A DNA stretch of 64,000 nucleotides from Armadillidium nasatum (lineage: Eukaryota > Arthropoda > Malacostraca > Isopoda > Armadillidiidae): assembly GCA_009176605.1 (NCBI GenBank), contig SEYY01001231.1:51233-115232 (forward strand), in the 5' to 3' direction. How positions within the stretch are numbered: the first letter of the stretch is position 1; each line of letters opens with the position of its first letter. Below, one piece after another: positions 24,916-38,143 of this stretch. Position numbers and translations under genes: made by a program. The notes under the pieces are model-generated. The model saw only the letters and a list, made by a program, of their open reading frames with translations. It was not told where the DNA came from and did not search any database.

Positions 24916-25600
24916 TTGGTGTTCTTGCTTTCTGACGTAATTCTGATGCTGTTTTCTTTATGTCTTCAAGCAATTTATATTCATTATATATTGGTTTAAT
25001 AAACAAATCATATTTATCACCCCTATTCGCTTTAACACTAGTTCCATCATCCTTTAAAAACGCCTTAGTTTGAAGTATTATTTTCTTATAATTATTATAG
25101 TCATTATTGGAAACTTCTCCAGGTTTTTTCAAGGTTAAAAGTTTCCATAAACCTTCTGTACCTATATATTGATGACCATCAATAATTAAATTATTACCAT
25201 CAATTTTAACTATTTTATCACCCAATTTAAAATCTGTACTTCCTTCAATCGCTTTAATACCGAATGCTTTATCATATTTACCGTGAGAAAATATTCCTTT
25301 CAAATATTTTTTCTGATATTTTTCCTAAATTATACCCAGGAGTACTAGGTGATGCTGGTACATCTTCAATAGCTAAAGGAGTTCTACTCATAGTTATAGC
25401 TGGTATTGCTGATTGACTTTGAAGTATTTCTTTTTGATGTGTAGTTATATCCTTAATGGGTTCAATTAATGGTTGTAGTCGTTTAATATTTTCTTGATAG
25501 ATATCTTGTTCACCTAATTTCTCATTTAAAAATCTTTTCTTGAAGTATCTTTTCTAATATTTACTAAATCAGATTTTTCTTTAATATTAACATACGCCAT
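24916..25600 (-). pseudogene. Polinton-associated DUF8207-like protein, 3' end in gap
   Basis: The minus-strand start codon at 25600 begins MAYVNIKEKSDLVNIRKDT; a frameshift near 25540 follows. The middle reads LNEKLGEQDIYQENI and a proline-rich stretch. The last block (25303-24916) contains FGIKAIEGSTDFKLGDKIV and HQYIGTEGLWKLLTLKKPG. Proteins with this FG-x-x-LGD and GT-x-GLWxLLT pattern accompany Maverick/Polinton genes in invertebrates; I relate it to DUF8207 from memory, and its function is unknown. It lies downstream of the integrase on the same strand, separated by 160 bp of repetitive sequence. Confidence 0.6.
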
Positions 25601-25604
25601 TTAT

Positions 25605-25762
25605 TATAGAGAAAAAAAACAGAAACATCAAACAGAAACTGCAAACAGCAAACAGCAAAACAATGAACAACAAGCTGTTTCGCGTTCTGTTTTACATAGG
25701 ATATCTGTTTCATAAATAGAAACAGCAAACAGCAAAAAGGAAGCCGTTTCACGTTTCACGTT
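25605..25762. repeat. Short direct repeat between Polinton genes
   Basis: Two imperfect units of about 50-60 bp each combine a CAAACAGCAAA-rich part with GCYGTTTCRCGTTCT (Y=C/T, R=A/G), near 25619-25690 and 25718-25764. They fill the integrase to DUF8207-like interval. Confidence 0.6.
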
Positions 25763-26775
25763 CTAGATTTCGGTTAAGTCTTTTTCATTTATCCAAGATG
25801 TTGTTTTATAACCCTTCCATTTAACGAGAAGTTTGCCTTTATTTCTTTTTAATATTTTTTCAACTTCATATAATTCGCTTTTATATTTCACCATTTCTTG
25901 TTCATAAAAACTTCCGATTATCACTTCGTTATTCATGTCTTTGATTTTATAAGTTACAGGATTTGTTTTCAATACTTCAGCAATTATAAATATTTCTTCT
26001 GTGAAGTTTGGAAGATAACCTTTTCTAAAATCTTTGAATTTTCTGCTGATTCTCACCCTATCACCCGTTTTAAATTTCGATGTCTGAAGTTTAGTCTCAG
26101 TAGAAGGAAATAAATTTTCGTACACAGATTTGCTATTCTTTGAGAGAGATCCTTGTTCAGGAGTCATTTTAATACTTCTGTGATTACTTGTATTGTAATT
26201 TTTAATCAAATCTGGAAGAATATCAATCCATTTCTTCGTTTTGTTTTGAGTGAAATACTTCCACATTTTAGATTTTAATGTTCTGTTAAATCTTTCTACT
26301 ACCTGAGCTTTCGTTTCGTTTTCTGTAGCGAACCAATGTATTCCATGTTTTTTGAATAGTTCTTGAGTTGGTTTGTTTATAAATTCAAGTCCTTTATCTG
26401 TGTGTATTTTTCTAGGAATTCTTTCTTTAAATATATTTTCAAATGCTTTCGAAATATCATTTCCAGTTTTCTTTTTAATAGGAATAGCCCAAGCGTATTT
26501 ACTGAATAAATCTATAATTGTTAATATATAATTTATATTTTTATTCTGACTTTTATATTTTTGCATGTCTACTAAATCAGCCTGCCACTGATCGTCAACA
26601 CTAGACACAATTACCCTTCTTGTTTTAAATTTATGTCTTATCGGTTTATGTAGTGTATATATACATTCTGACGACTTAACCAATCTGTAACTATCTTAGA
26701 AGATAATCCACTTTTTCGGACTAAGTCGTTTATTCCCGAGTATCCCGTTTGAGGATTATAATATATTTCTTTTAA
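25763..26775 (-). pseudogene. Maverick/Polinton integrase with chromodomain
   Basis: This retroviral-type integrase would insert the Polinton DNA. The N-terminal part (YYNPQTGYSGINDLVRKSGL, near 26770-26680) lies in the frame of the upstream PLA2-like ORF. A frameshift near 26640-26680 moves it to the main ORF 26683-25763. The catalytic core shows DDQWQADLVDM (first Asp), HTDKGLEF (second Asp) and VVERFNRTLKSKMW (Glu), all intact. The C-terminus is a chromodomain (VEKILKRNKGKLLVKWKGY, then SWINEKDL), typical of Polinton integrases. Apart from the frameshift the gene looks well preserved. Confidence 0.9.
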
Positions 26776-27324
26776 ATTTTTCTGAGCCCACTTCCGTGAG
26801 CTCAGCTTTACGTTTTTTGATAAACCCATTCCAAATCTTGATTTCATTCCCATGACACCTGTTACTAATCTTGCATCTTTTCTAACGTACTCTGGTTCAT
26901 TATTATCTAAAGCAATTTCACTAGCTTGTCTTGCTAATAAATCATCCGCTGCATTTCTATCTTTAGTAGATTTATTTTTAAAATAATTTATATCATGTTG
27001 TTTACAGGCCTTATCTAAACTATTGATACCTTTATATCTTTCTTTTAACCTTTTCTGTACTTTCGTTCCTGGACCGCAATACGAATATTTCCCAGTGTTA
27101 TTAAACGATCCGTTTTCAATATTTTCCGATGGAACGTTATTAGGTAAATTTAAATGCATCTCTGGTAAAGGAAGTTTCCTTAACATCGAATTTAATAACC
27201 CTGAACCTGTTTTAGTTTTTAAAAATAATTTCAATTCATCAATATATTTTTGATTTTCAAGGGTTAAGTTTATTGAATTAGTTCTTTTTATATGAGCTTT
27301 TCGAGTTGTATTGTATATATACAT
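26638..27324 (-). CDS. Phospholipase A2-like Polinton protein, fused to integrase N-terminus
   Basis: The 228-residue ORF starts at ATG 27324. It has a GSGLLNSMLRKLP segment near residue 40, then YCGPGTKVQKRLKE and DKACKQHDINY, the calcium-loop and HD catalytic motifs of the PLA2-like domain also found in parvoviral VP1 and in Polinton/adintovirus capsid-associated proteins. In such particles the domain is thought to help the particle leave endosomes; that role is inference here. After residue about 180 the ORF continues without a stop into integrase N-terminal sequence, so the two genes are now in one frame. Upstream it follows the ATPase directly (27325), forming a compact gene block. Confidence 0.8.
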   Translation of the reverse strand: MYIYNTTRKAHIKRTNSINLTLENQKYIDELKLFLKTKTGSGLLNSMLRKLPLPEMHLNLPNNVPSENIENGSFNNTGKYSYCGPGTKVQKRLKERYKGINSLDKACKQHDINYFKNKSTKDRNAADDLLARQASEIALDNNEPEYVRKDARLVTGVMGMKSRFGMGLSKNVKLSSRKWAQKNLKEIYYNPQTGYSGINDLVRKSGLSSKIVTDWLSRQNVYIHYINR

Positions 27325-28000
27325 TTATTTAAGAGGAAAAAACTTTTTAGGAATGTAGATCTGATTGAAATTTGCTTGGTATTTTCCTTCTGTCGGTGGT
27401 AAATTTTTATTTATTACAACATAGCTGAATGGTTCTTTCCAGACTGTGTTACAGTACTCTCGAAATTCTTCCCAATCCATATCTTTTGAGATGAAATCAT
27501 TGTATATATGTATTATATCTTTTTTAGGTAGTGAAAACAATATAAATACATTAGCGTTGGATCGTATTGTTTGACGAGGAAGTTTAAAATAATTTTGACT
27601 TATGTAAATAGAGCTCGTATTATTATGTCTTCCTCTCGTATAATAATCTTCAGCTTTACTTTGATTTGAATCATTCATTATATCATCAAATACAAATAAA
27701 TTTTTATTATTATTGTTAACATCCTTTGGGTCTAGAATTTCGGAAGAATCTTCATAATATTCTACCTTATATTTTGATTTTTTATTCTTTTTAGGTAGAT
27801 TTCTAATAAATGAATCGATATCACCTCTTCCTTTCCCCAATAATTCAAGAATTTCGTTTTTACCATATCCTTTATCAAATCCTGATTTTATTAATTTATA
27901 TTCTGGCTGGTGTAAAGACTTTCCAAAAACAAATAAATTATTATAATCTAACCACTTATTCATAAGTAACATTCTTAGTAGTAAATTATTTTCTTTTTTA
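27325..28000 (-). pseudogene. Polinton packaging ATPase (FtsK/HerA type), N-terminus missing
   Basis: ORF 27972-27325 (215 residues) carries the Walker B motif NLFVFDDIMND and a downstream RGRHNNTSSIYISQ sensor-type stretch, as in the DNA-packaging ATPases of Polintons and related viruses. The family's N-terminal part with the P-loop is absent. Upstream in the same frame only a few matching residues remain (NNLLLRMLL, to about 28000), and the polymerase stop lies at 28054. About 30-60 residues seem deleted, so ATP binding would be lost. The C-terminus ends IPKKFFPLK one base before the PLA2-like gene. Confidence 0.8.
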
Positions 28001-28053
28001 ATTTTTCCTTAACTCTAACTTACAACTAAAATGTAATCTATTGTTGGCGCCAA

Positions 28054-31000
28054 CTAACTTATTTTATAATGTCCTAAAGCTAATGTATTTATATTATTTT
28101 CTAATATATATCGTTGATCATCATTTCTCGATAAAGCTAATTTATTGACTTGTGTAGTATACAAATTATGTTTCTTACTTTGTATTAAATTTAATTTCCT
28201 ATATAGAGTTTCTTCATTAAATAATACTCTTTTATAATCTTCAATATTAATTGCTTGATTAATAACGCTTTTCTTTACTCCTTTAGCTTTCTTAATTTCT
28301 TTATTTTCTAAAGTTTTAAAAGCGTATAATTTTGCTCTTAGTCCTACAAATTCTGTTATCAGTTTTCAAGTTGTTTCATCTTTCATTTTACCTAATAACT
28401 TTTTATTGTTTTCTGAATATAATTTATGCTCTTTTGGATAATCAGATGTATCAAACAGTTTTATATTCCTTTTTCATATCTTTATATATATCATTCGTTT
28501 CTATATAATAACATAATGAATCTGTATCTGTAAACAATAATTTTGCTTTTTCATTATATTTATTTTTTATATGATTATAATGAAAGTCATACATTAAAGT
28601 TTTACTTAACTCTAAAATAGACATTCCTACATAAATAGGTTTATCAAATCTCAGTTTAGTTTTTTTCATATGACAAGCTATTAAATTTTCTGAAAATATT
28701 TTAAACGATTCAAAATTTGGTTTATTTACTAATTTTTGAGCTTGCTCTTCATTTTTAACTAGTTGTACATCAACTCTATTTCTAATATTTTCCATCGTTT
28801 TTCCAAACACTGAGTTGTTCATTAATTTATAGAAATCTTTCTCAAATTCATTTTTCGCTTCTTTTCTTTTATTCGTATTTAACTCTATATAGGATTTCAT
28901 CCAATCGCTTTGATCAAATTCTAATATTCTATGCACTTTCTTTAATTTCAATCCTAAATTTAAACATTGCTTTAAATTTCTATAATGGATTACATATTTT
29001 TCTTTATTATTTAGATTTGGAACTAATTTTGACACTTTATCTAATTCTAGATTTTCAGCCGCTAATGGATAATCGTTATGCAAATCATGTAATTCTTTCG
29101 GGTATTCTAAATCAACTTCTAAAATATAACCTTTTCTAGCTTCATCATCGATATCTAAAACATCTATATCATTTACATTCTTTACCCATTTAAATTTTCC
29201 TGTTGGTAGATACTGAGACATTGCCCAACCATATAAATTATTAGCATCTAAATAAGTTATATAACAATTCGGTTTATTTTTGTCATAACTTTCTTGTATA
29301 TATGGATTATTAGCTTTTGCATATCTGTGAGTAATCGTGCTAATTCCACCTCTAATTCCTTTTTCTATCATTAACAACATATCCGGATCTTTTAATAAAT
29401 CTAATTTTACTTTCGTTTCTTTTAATAATGCATCCCAAGATAAACCCTGGTGATGTAAAATATCTCGCTGGATCTAATTTATAGGTATCTAAACAAGTTG
29501 TTCTAAAATTTTCAAACACATCTGCTAATAATAACGTGTCCGATTTTAAATATAACATATGATTAATCTCTAAAAGTATTACAATTAAATTTGGTCCAAA
29601 TATTCTGGGCATGTTTATAATCCTCATTTGATATGTCTTCATTATTTAATATACTATAAAATTTATTTTTATTAGGTAATTTTTCATGATTAAATTTTAA
29701 TATATCATCCATCCAATCATATGGGTAAACACCTTTCCTTCTTAATAATTTGAAATTGTTCATCTTGATAATATTTTGATAAAATCTTTAAATTTTCATC
29801 AGTTAGATTTGATGCTAATTTAGCTAGAGATGAAGACATGAATCTGAAACTATCGATGAATCTCAACTCCATATTAAGAATCTCTCCATTCATCAACTTT
29901 TACAGACTGACTGAAACTTATATAAGTTTCATCCGTTTGAGGAATCGCTTTTAATTGTCCATCTACTAAACCGAAATCTTTGACAAATAAATGAGCATCA
30001 TATTTAGATAAGTTATGCATTATTATTGGAATAAATTTAGGATTTCTAATTTGTAAATTACAACTTCTATGAGCAGGTCCTCTATATTCTCCCGTTAAAT
30101 GATTATGATCTCTTACTTTAAAATCGTTTTCTGTATATTCTCTTTTGCATACATAACAACGATCAGAATTTTGATGGCTTATTTTCTCTTCTGAAGTTAA
30201 ATTCATTGGCTCGTTTATTTGTAATAATTCATAAATTCCTTTTTGATTCTGAAATTAAATATTCTACAAACTTTTTAGATGCTTCTTCTCCTTCATATAT
30301 TTCAAACTTTGAATATTCATCTACATCACATTTCGTATAACAACACCAACTGTTTGGTCGATGTTTCTGTAAATTAATCGTATATGATTCTTTTGGATTA
30401 GGTTGAGTCGTATGTATTTTTTGTAAAGGTACTTTCAAAATCTGCGCATATATAACAAATGGATGTTTGAATTGTTTATAATGCAGATTAAATTGTACTT
30501 GACCTTCTGAAAATTCCATTCTTACCGGTGTGTGAATACTACAATTTGGTAAATGATTATCTAATAATTCTTTTTTATAAAAGCTATGTAAACAGAATCG
30601 ACATGGATAAGTTTGTCCTTTATTCTTTTTATCTATAAATAGGACTCGTACCATTCTTCATCAGTAGGTAATGATTATTTTTGTTATCAGATATTAAAAG
30701 TATATGAACATGTTTATTTTTAAGAGTTTTGTAATTCTTAATGAATATAGTATTTCTTTCTCATCTAAACCATATACATTAACAGACACTTCATTTTGAT
30801 TTTCAAATGTGTTAATCAACACATTTATTAGAATTCTATTCCTTTTCAATTATATTTATTAGATGATTCTTCAATTTTTGTTGATAATCTATTTAGATGA
30901 CCTTCCTCTAAGCAATCAGATCTTGCTATACACCATTTAAAACACTCATTATCATTTTTGTTTTGAATATTGGTCAATCCAAATTTTGTATTTTTATATA

Positions 31001-31971
31001 TAGAAGGAGTATCTATATACGATGAGGCTCTTAATGGTTTATATTTTGCTAGTTATATTTCAAAATCTTATAGTTTGTCGATTATCCATCCTGATCCTTC
31101 TTTGGTAAATTTGCATATTTTTTCCTCAATTTTATTAATCATGACATCAATAGTATCTTTAATTTGAGAATTATCTGTAAAGCTTGTTATAGAACCACTG
31201 TTAAACCAATTTTTTATCGTTTGTTTTCTTCCATCAGGTAGATCTTTATAAAATTCAACATGAAGGGACAGACTCGATTTTAAATTTTTCCAGCTTTGTT
31301 CTTTAAAATTTTTCTCAATTGTACTTATATTCTTAATAAAACTTCTTGATCAATGATTTTTATATTATTATAGCAATATGCTTTAAAATTTCCATATAAT
31401 CCTTCTCGACAGTTTTTATAATCACATTGTAAAAAATTTCTTTGATGAATCTTACTTTTCTCATGAATTTTGAGATTTAGAACGTTTTATTGCATATTAC
31501 ACACAATTTACGTTTCCTCTCATCATTTGATTCACCAAAAAAATTTATATGAACTAGTGTTTGGTTTGTATTTCTCTTATGTTTATTACTTCTTTCATGA
31601 ATTTTAAAATTTTTAATAGTTATATTACAAACCTCACAGATCGCCATTGGCGTATTTCTTATAGATTTTTTATTATAAGCCAATTTTGGATTTTCAACTT
31701 TCTCAGATCCTGCCATTTTATTATAGATTTTTTTATTATAAGTCAATTTTGAATTTTCAACTTTCTCAGATATTGCCATTTTCTTATAGGTTATTTTATT
31801 ATAAATCAATTTATATTTTTCTTCAAATTGTAAAATTCTCTGTCCAAATCTTTCTTTATCTAAAAGTAATAAACTATATTCAAAAGGGGTGCTATATTTT
31901 TCTACAAATATTGTTTTAATATTATCATTGAAAGATACTTTTTTAATCATTTTATTATAAATTGAGTTCAT
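28054..31971 (-). pseudogene. Maverick/Polinton protein-primed DNA polymerase B, frameshifted
   Basis: A family B polymerase of about 1300 codons, read in pieces. N-terminus 31971-31477: repeats of a KxxYNKKIYNKMAGSEK kind and two Cys/His zinc-finger-like motifs (CEVCNITIKNFKIHERSNKH). Middle region (31470-30660) is degenerate. 30654-30229: CRFCLHSFYKKELLDNHLPNC. 30206-29874: CYVCKREYTENDFKVRDHNH and HNLSKYDAHLFVKDF, the exonuclease region. 29380-28451: YLDANNLYGWAMSQY (polymerase motif A), NSVFGKTMENIRNR (motif B) and LLFTDTDSLCYY (motif C, DTD intact). C-terminal part 28450-28054: FVGLRAKLYAFK, KKAKGVKKSV and LALGHYKIS before the stop. At least six frame breaks. Motifs and order fit Polinton PolB, which replicates the element with a terminal protein. 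Confidence 0.9.
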
Positions 31972-32724
31972 TTATAATTATTCAAGGAAAAAATGATAAA
32001 TTTTATATAATTTATTAAGCTCTTCAAATTTGTTGTCCTGAAAATTTTTCCTATCTCCTATATTTTCCAAGTTATATAAAATAAGTTGTCTTCCTGAGCT
32101 ACCTATCTGAAAAATAATTGCAAATTCGAAATCCTCATACTCGAAAACGTATAAATTGATACCTCATTTATTTCTCTATCTTAAGCAGAACCGGATATTT
32201 TGAATTTTACATCTGAAAAAGTCCATAGACTTTTTTGATTTTGTAAAAATTTTGATTCTTAAAAATGTGTTCTGACAACTTTTCTGATCTCACCGTTTTA
32301 CATATGAATCCTGAAAAAAAGTTTTACATTGGACCTTAAAAACCATTTTTAGCCTTCCAGTTTTTTTCCAAAATTTCCAGAGCTTTTTGAAAAATTCGTT
32401 TTAATTACCTTGGATTTATTGAAAAAAGATGTAAAATACCTCATTAGAGGACATCCAAATCATATCCACTCTATATATTTTCATTATGCTTACACGAAGA
32501 TGATGCCCGTTTATAGAGCCACTTCACAATTCAGCTTATATAGAATGAACCGAGGATCTCCACCAACGAAATACTTTGAGACAGAAGGCAGCACTCGTTA
32601 ACATTCAAGTGATAGGACGCTTTAGTAGATAATGGCCACTCTCTACTAAAACGGGATTCCATTCAAATCAATATCAACGTCTCTCTCCAAAATTATATAC
32701 GTTTGAAGGTATATTTATACCCCC

Positions 32725-32833
32725 ATGTTGTTATTATTATTATTTTCTCAGCTGCAAAAAGCGGTCGCTGAGGATTGAACCAACATCCATTGAATCATAA
32801 GTCGGGTACTCTAACCACTGAGCTATCGAGACT
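32725..32833 (-). repeat. tRNA-derived SINE fragment
   Basis: On the minus strand TAGCTCAGTGG (A box, about 32815-32825) and GGTTCAATCCT (B box, about 32771-32781) are spaced as in a tRNA gene, and the D-arm can pair. The anticodon stem (loop CTTATGA) and acceptor stem do not pair, so a functional tRNA is unlikely. A short tail leads into (AAT)n near 32730-32745, as in SINEs. Confidence 0.5.
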
Positions 32834-33022
32834 TAAAAGCAATATGTATTTCGTAAATAGCGGATACTTAATTTTTTTCTTTCTTTTGGTTTTTTAAAAA
32901 TAACTCCTTAAATCTTGATTTTACGAAAAAAGTGTAGGGATACTAAATTATAGGTATTAAAATTTTCTTCCTTTTTTATTAAATGAACATTTTTATACAA
33001 CTGATATTTTTTTGATTTTTTA

Positions 33023-33048
33023 AAGGAGACCCCGTTTCAGGTCTCCTT
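33023..33048. repeat. 9-bp hairpin AAGGAGACC/GGTCTCCTT
   Basis: Perfect stem (33023-33031 and 33040-33048) with an 8-base loop. Function unknown. Confidence 0.7.
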
Positions 33049-33185
33049 GAAAAAAATTTACAAATGAGAACTATATTTATATGTAGTAGGGGAAACCCGT
33101 AGCGAGCGAAGCGAGTGGCTTCCAGCACTTTTGTGACTGAAAATAGCAAAGGGCCTCGTAGCCTCTAAGCATCCCAGCCTTAAGG

Positions 33186-33293
33186 CAGCGGTCAAAACTG
33201 TAAAATAATAATTTAAATTTATATAGTCGACGTATAATATTAAAATATATATATTTTTTTTTATATACAAGTTCTGTCGACGTTTGACCGCTG
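33186..33293. repeat. 11-bp inverted repeat, MITE-like
   Basis: CAGCGGTCAAA (33186-33196) and TTTGACCGCTG (33283-33293) are perfect complements bounding 108 bp. No target duplication is evident. Confidence 0.6.
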
Positions 33294-33434
33294 ACCTAAG
33301 CGCTTACCAATTTGCGCTTTGTCATTTTTCTTAAAAAACAATTTTGGGCTTATATTTCAGTTTCTTTCTTATTTAATCATCCAAATTTTATTACTTTTAT
33401 GAGGTACAATGTAATTAAAAGTTAAAACTTAAAC

Positions 33435-34264
<830 letters not shown>

Positions 34265-34378
34265 AATTTGGCATTCAGCATAAGGTCAGTAAAAATCAAT
34301 ATGAAATAACGCAAAACTAAAAAAAATGTATATCTAAAAATTAACAAGGAAACTACTAAATTATAAAATTTTATCTTC

Positions 34379-34815
34379 AGGTTGTCTGCATTACAACAGA
34401 TAACGGTGCAAATTTCTGTGCAGCCTTTCGGGTGGATGTTCAGGCAGAAACGGGTGACGAAGAAGAAAGTACCGATTGTATACAGGTACCGATTCCAGAG
34501 ATAGTGATTACTCCTAAAGACACAGAGGTTCTACTAGCTGGGCTGCAGTAAATGTTCACCACAATACCCCTTTCACTAGGAACCTGTTTCCGAGTGAATA
34601 CCAGGATGTCTGGGTGGACTTGTTTATTAAGTATAATACCCCATTAGCCAGCTCAGCGGACGTGGAGAGATTGTTTAGTTAAGGCAGTTGTTTAGTCAAA
34701 GGCAGCCATCGCATCCAGAAATTTTGAAAAAATTTTCTTTATGAATGGAAATATGACCCTATTTAGAATGCAAGAGGAGAGCTAAGAGGAGGAAGAGATC
34801 ATAGATAATTGAATA
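34379..34815 (+). pseudogene. hAT transposase fragments (copy 2 of 3)
   Basis: The segment starts after a splice-acceptor-like TTTTATCTTCAG. It encodes VVCITTDNGANFCAAF, the hAT block around the second catalytic Asp, then acidic residues, then at 34559 jumps to the dimerisation region (VDLFIKYNTPLASSADVERL and a stop-broken PKR block). The 3' UTR carries GCGCTTTTGCG words and ends GCGCGCCCACCTCT near 35054, the right terminus. The intervening transposase is deleted. The family matches copies at 21845-22440 and 39790-41190. Confidence 0.8.
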
Positions 34816-35056
34816 AATAAGATTAAAATCTTTCTCATTTTTTGTTATATATTTGCATCTTTCAAATAAAATATAAAAATAATTCATCTTTACATATTTG
34901 CGCTTTAAATTTTTTTTTTGATTTGCGGACATTTGCGCTTTTGCATTTGCGGACAAAATTTTTGGAAAAATGTGCGCTTTTGCGCTTGCGTACTAAGTTT
35001 TTCTAATTTGCGCTTTTGCGTTTGCGCTCTAAAGTTTAAAATTTGCGCGCCCACCT

Positions 35057-36601
35057 CTGGTCATTTTACCTTCTACTAAAGTTAAACTCTTCATTAAAAT
35101 TTTTGCCTCTAACTCTACCTTAAACGATTCCGGAGCTATTCCTCCTCCTACAACCCCCTCCAACTCATTTATGCCTAGCATTTCTTCTAAAGATGTCATT
35201 TCTGCTCTCTCTGAGTTTAACACGTAAGAAGGCGTAAGGTCCAGATGGTGTTCTTCCTTGGTTCTAAAAACTTGGGCTTCAGAGCTTGCACCCTGCCTGT
35301 CACTCCCCTTCGACCTTCCCTTCTTGTTCGAAACGTGCTATTATTTATCCTGTGACGAAGAAGGGGGGGACTCCTCTAAACCCTCTAACTATCGTCCTAT
35401 TTCTTTAAACTTCGTTCTTTTTAAAATTTTCGAATTTTTCCTTAATAGGAAGATTTGGAACACTTTTAATTCTTCTAATCTTATCTCTGATCGCCAGTAT
35501 GCTATCGTAAAGAACGCTCTACTGGTGATTTTCTTTTCTTTATTTATGACTCTTGGTCCTCAGCTCTTCGGGGTTTCGGTGAGTCTTTCGCTGTGGTGAT
35601 AGGCATATCGAAAGCCTTCGATTGGGTCAGGCACAAGGCTTTGTGCCTGATATATTCTTTCGGAATATATCCTTCTCTCTGTGACCTTCTCTCTAATTTC
35701 CTTTCCGGTCGTTCTATAGCAACTGTTGTTGACGGTCACCGTTCTTAGTTTAAATCTATAAATAGTTTTGTTCCTCAGGATCTGTCCTATCCCCAACTCT
35801 TTTTCTAATTTTCATCAACGAGCTTCATTCTATTACTGCGTCTCCTATCCATTCCTATGCCGATGACTCCACCCTTCATTATTCCTTTCAATTTGAAAGG
35901 CACCCCTACCAACAGCAATTAATGGACGCAAGTAGGGTACCCTGAGTCAACAGACGTCTGATCTTTCTCGTATTTCAAATTGGGGCAGAGAAAACATGGT
36001 CATTTTAAATCCCTCAAAAACTCAATTTCTCCATTTATCTACTTGACAAAATCTTCCATACAACTATGATATCTTCTTCGAAAACACTCAACTCAAACCT
36101 TCATCTGTCCTTAATATTCTCGGTGTTTTTTTTTTTGTTTTTTTGTTTTTTTCGTGATCTTCCTTTGAAAGATGACATTACTTCTCTTACATGCATATAG
36201 CTCTTCTCGAAAAGGTGGATTCTAGGGCTTATAAACTCTTTTGCTCCTACTAACTCTCTCCAATTTCTTTTTCTATACTATCGCTATTACAACGGACACT
36301 GCTCTTCTGAACTCTCACGTCGCATACCTCCTTCACTGAGAAGGGCTCAAGCGACACTACACAGTCTCATCCTTTCTCTGTCGAACTCTCCGACCCCAGA
36401 CTGAACCGATATGCCCAATCTTACATGTACTCTACTAGTAAAGTCTGGAACACACTCCCTTTATCTGTTTTCCCAACTTCCTTTGACTTGCTGACTTTTA
36501 AAAGCCGTTTTCCGGATCACGTCGTTTATTAGCGACCAGATTTCCGACTATTTCTCAACTCTGGTAGAAATTAGTAGGCCTCCAGCCTTTGCCCATCAGA
36601 G
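35057..36601 (+). pseudogene. Jockey/CR1-like LINE copy, heavily decayed
   Basis: Matches the LINE family at 1-1549 and 44001. SNYRPISLN near 35380 marks the RT start, a GVPQGS block near 35770 is shifted by a missing base, and YADDS (35856-35867) keeps the catalytic aspartates. The C-terminal region (LRRAQATLHSLILS-like, near 36330) is frameshifted. The 3' end carries a hairpin CTCTGGTAG (36559-36567)/CCATCAGAG (36593-36601) and runs into (TA)n. Its left edge abuts the right terminus of the hAT fragment at 35056. Confidence 0.85.
36559..36601 (+). other. LINE 3'-terminal RNA hairpin (copy 1)
   Basis: Stem of nine positions with one G-T and one mismatch; the same hairpin with a compensating change is at 44362-44404. 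Likely the RT recognition structure at the RNA 3' end. Confidence 0.55.
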
Positions 36602-36711
<110 letters not shown>

Positions 36712-36727
36712 AAATAAAGGTACTTAC

Positions 36728-36852
36728 TCTCTGGGTGCCCTGAAAATGAATCAACTGATCAGGATCAAGTTCAAACCATGTGTCTTCCATTACCAAATCT
36801 CCATAAGACATAACATGATGACCAGTTATATCAAGCACATCTGCACCCACAA
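36728..36852 (-). CDS. Probable host-gene exon
   Basis: On the minus strand the segment between two (TA)n arrays is open and encodes about 40 residues including [20 protein letters not shown] and [20 protein letters not shown], with balanced composition unlike the nearby repeats. It ends CAGAGA|GTAAGT, a canonical donor at 36727, in phase 0. Possible acceptors are CAAG at 36853 or GCAG at 36841, so the 5' boundary is uncertain. I do not recognise the protein and see no transposon motif. With the exon at 14124-14215 on the same strand it may form one host gene whose introns hold the transposons. Confidence 0.5.
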
Positions 36853-36865
36853 CTTGTCATAGAAT

Positions 36866-38073
<1,208 letters not shown>

Positions 38074-38139
<66 letters not shown>
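38074..38139. repeat. (TA)n array, left flank of TAACG element
   Basis: The last eight bases, TATATATA, match the bases after the element, consistent with an 8-bp target duplication but not informative in a TA array. Confidence 0.97.

Positions 38140-38143
<4 letters not shown>

Larger units (their letters stand above)
31972..33434. other. Region right of the Polinton polymerase, no gene recognised
   Basis: The right terminal repeat of the Polinton should lie here but cannot be defined. A plus-strand open frame (32410-32601, 63 residues including RGHPNHIHSIYFHYAY) has no recognised family. A tRNA-like sequence, a 9-bp hairpin and an 11-bp inverted repeat are listed separately. Confidence 0.4.

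Noticed and set aside
32761-32833. A functional tRNA gene
   Set aside because: The acceptor and anticodon stems do not pair; annotated as a SINE-like remnant instead.
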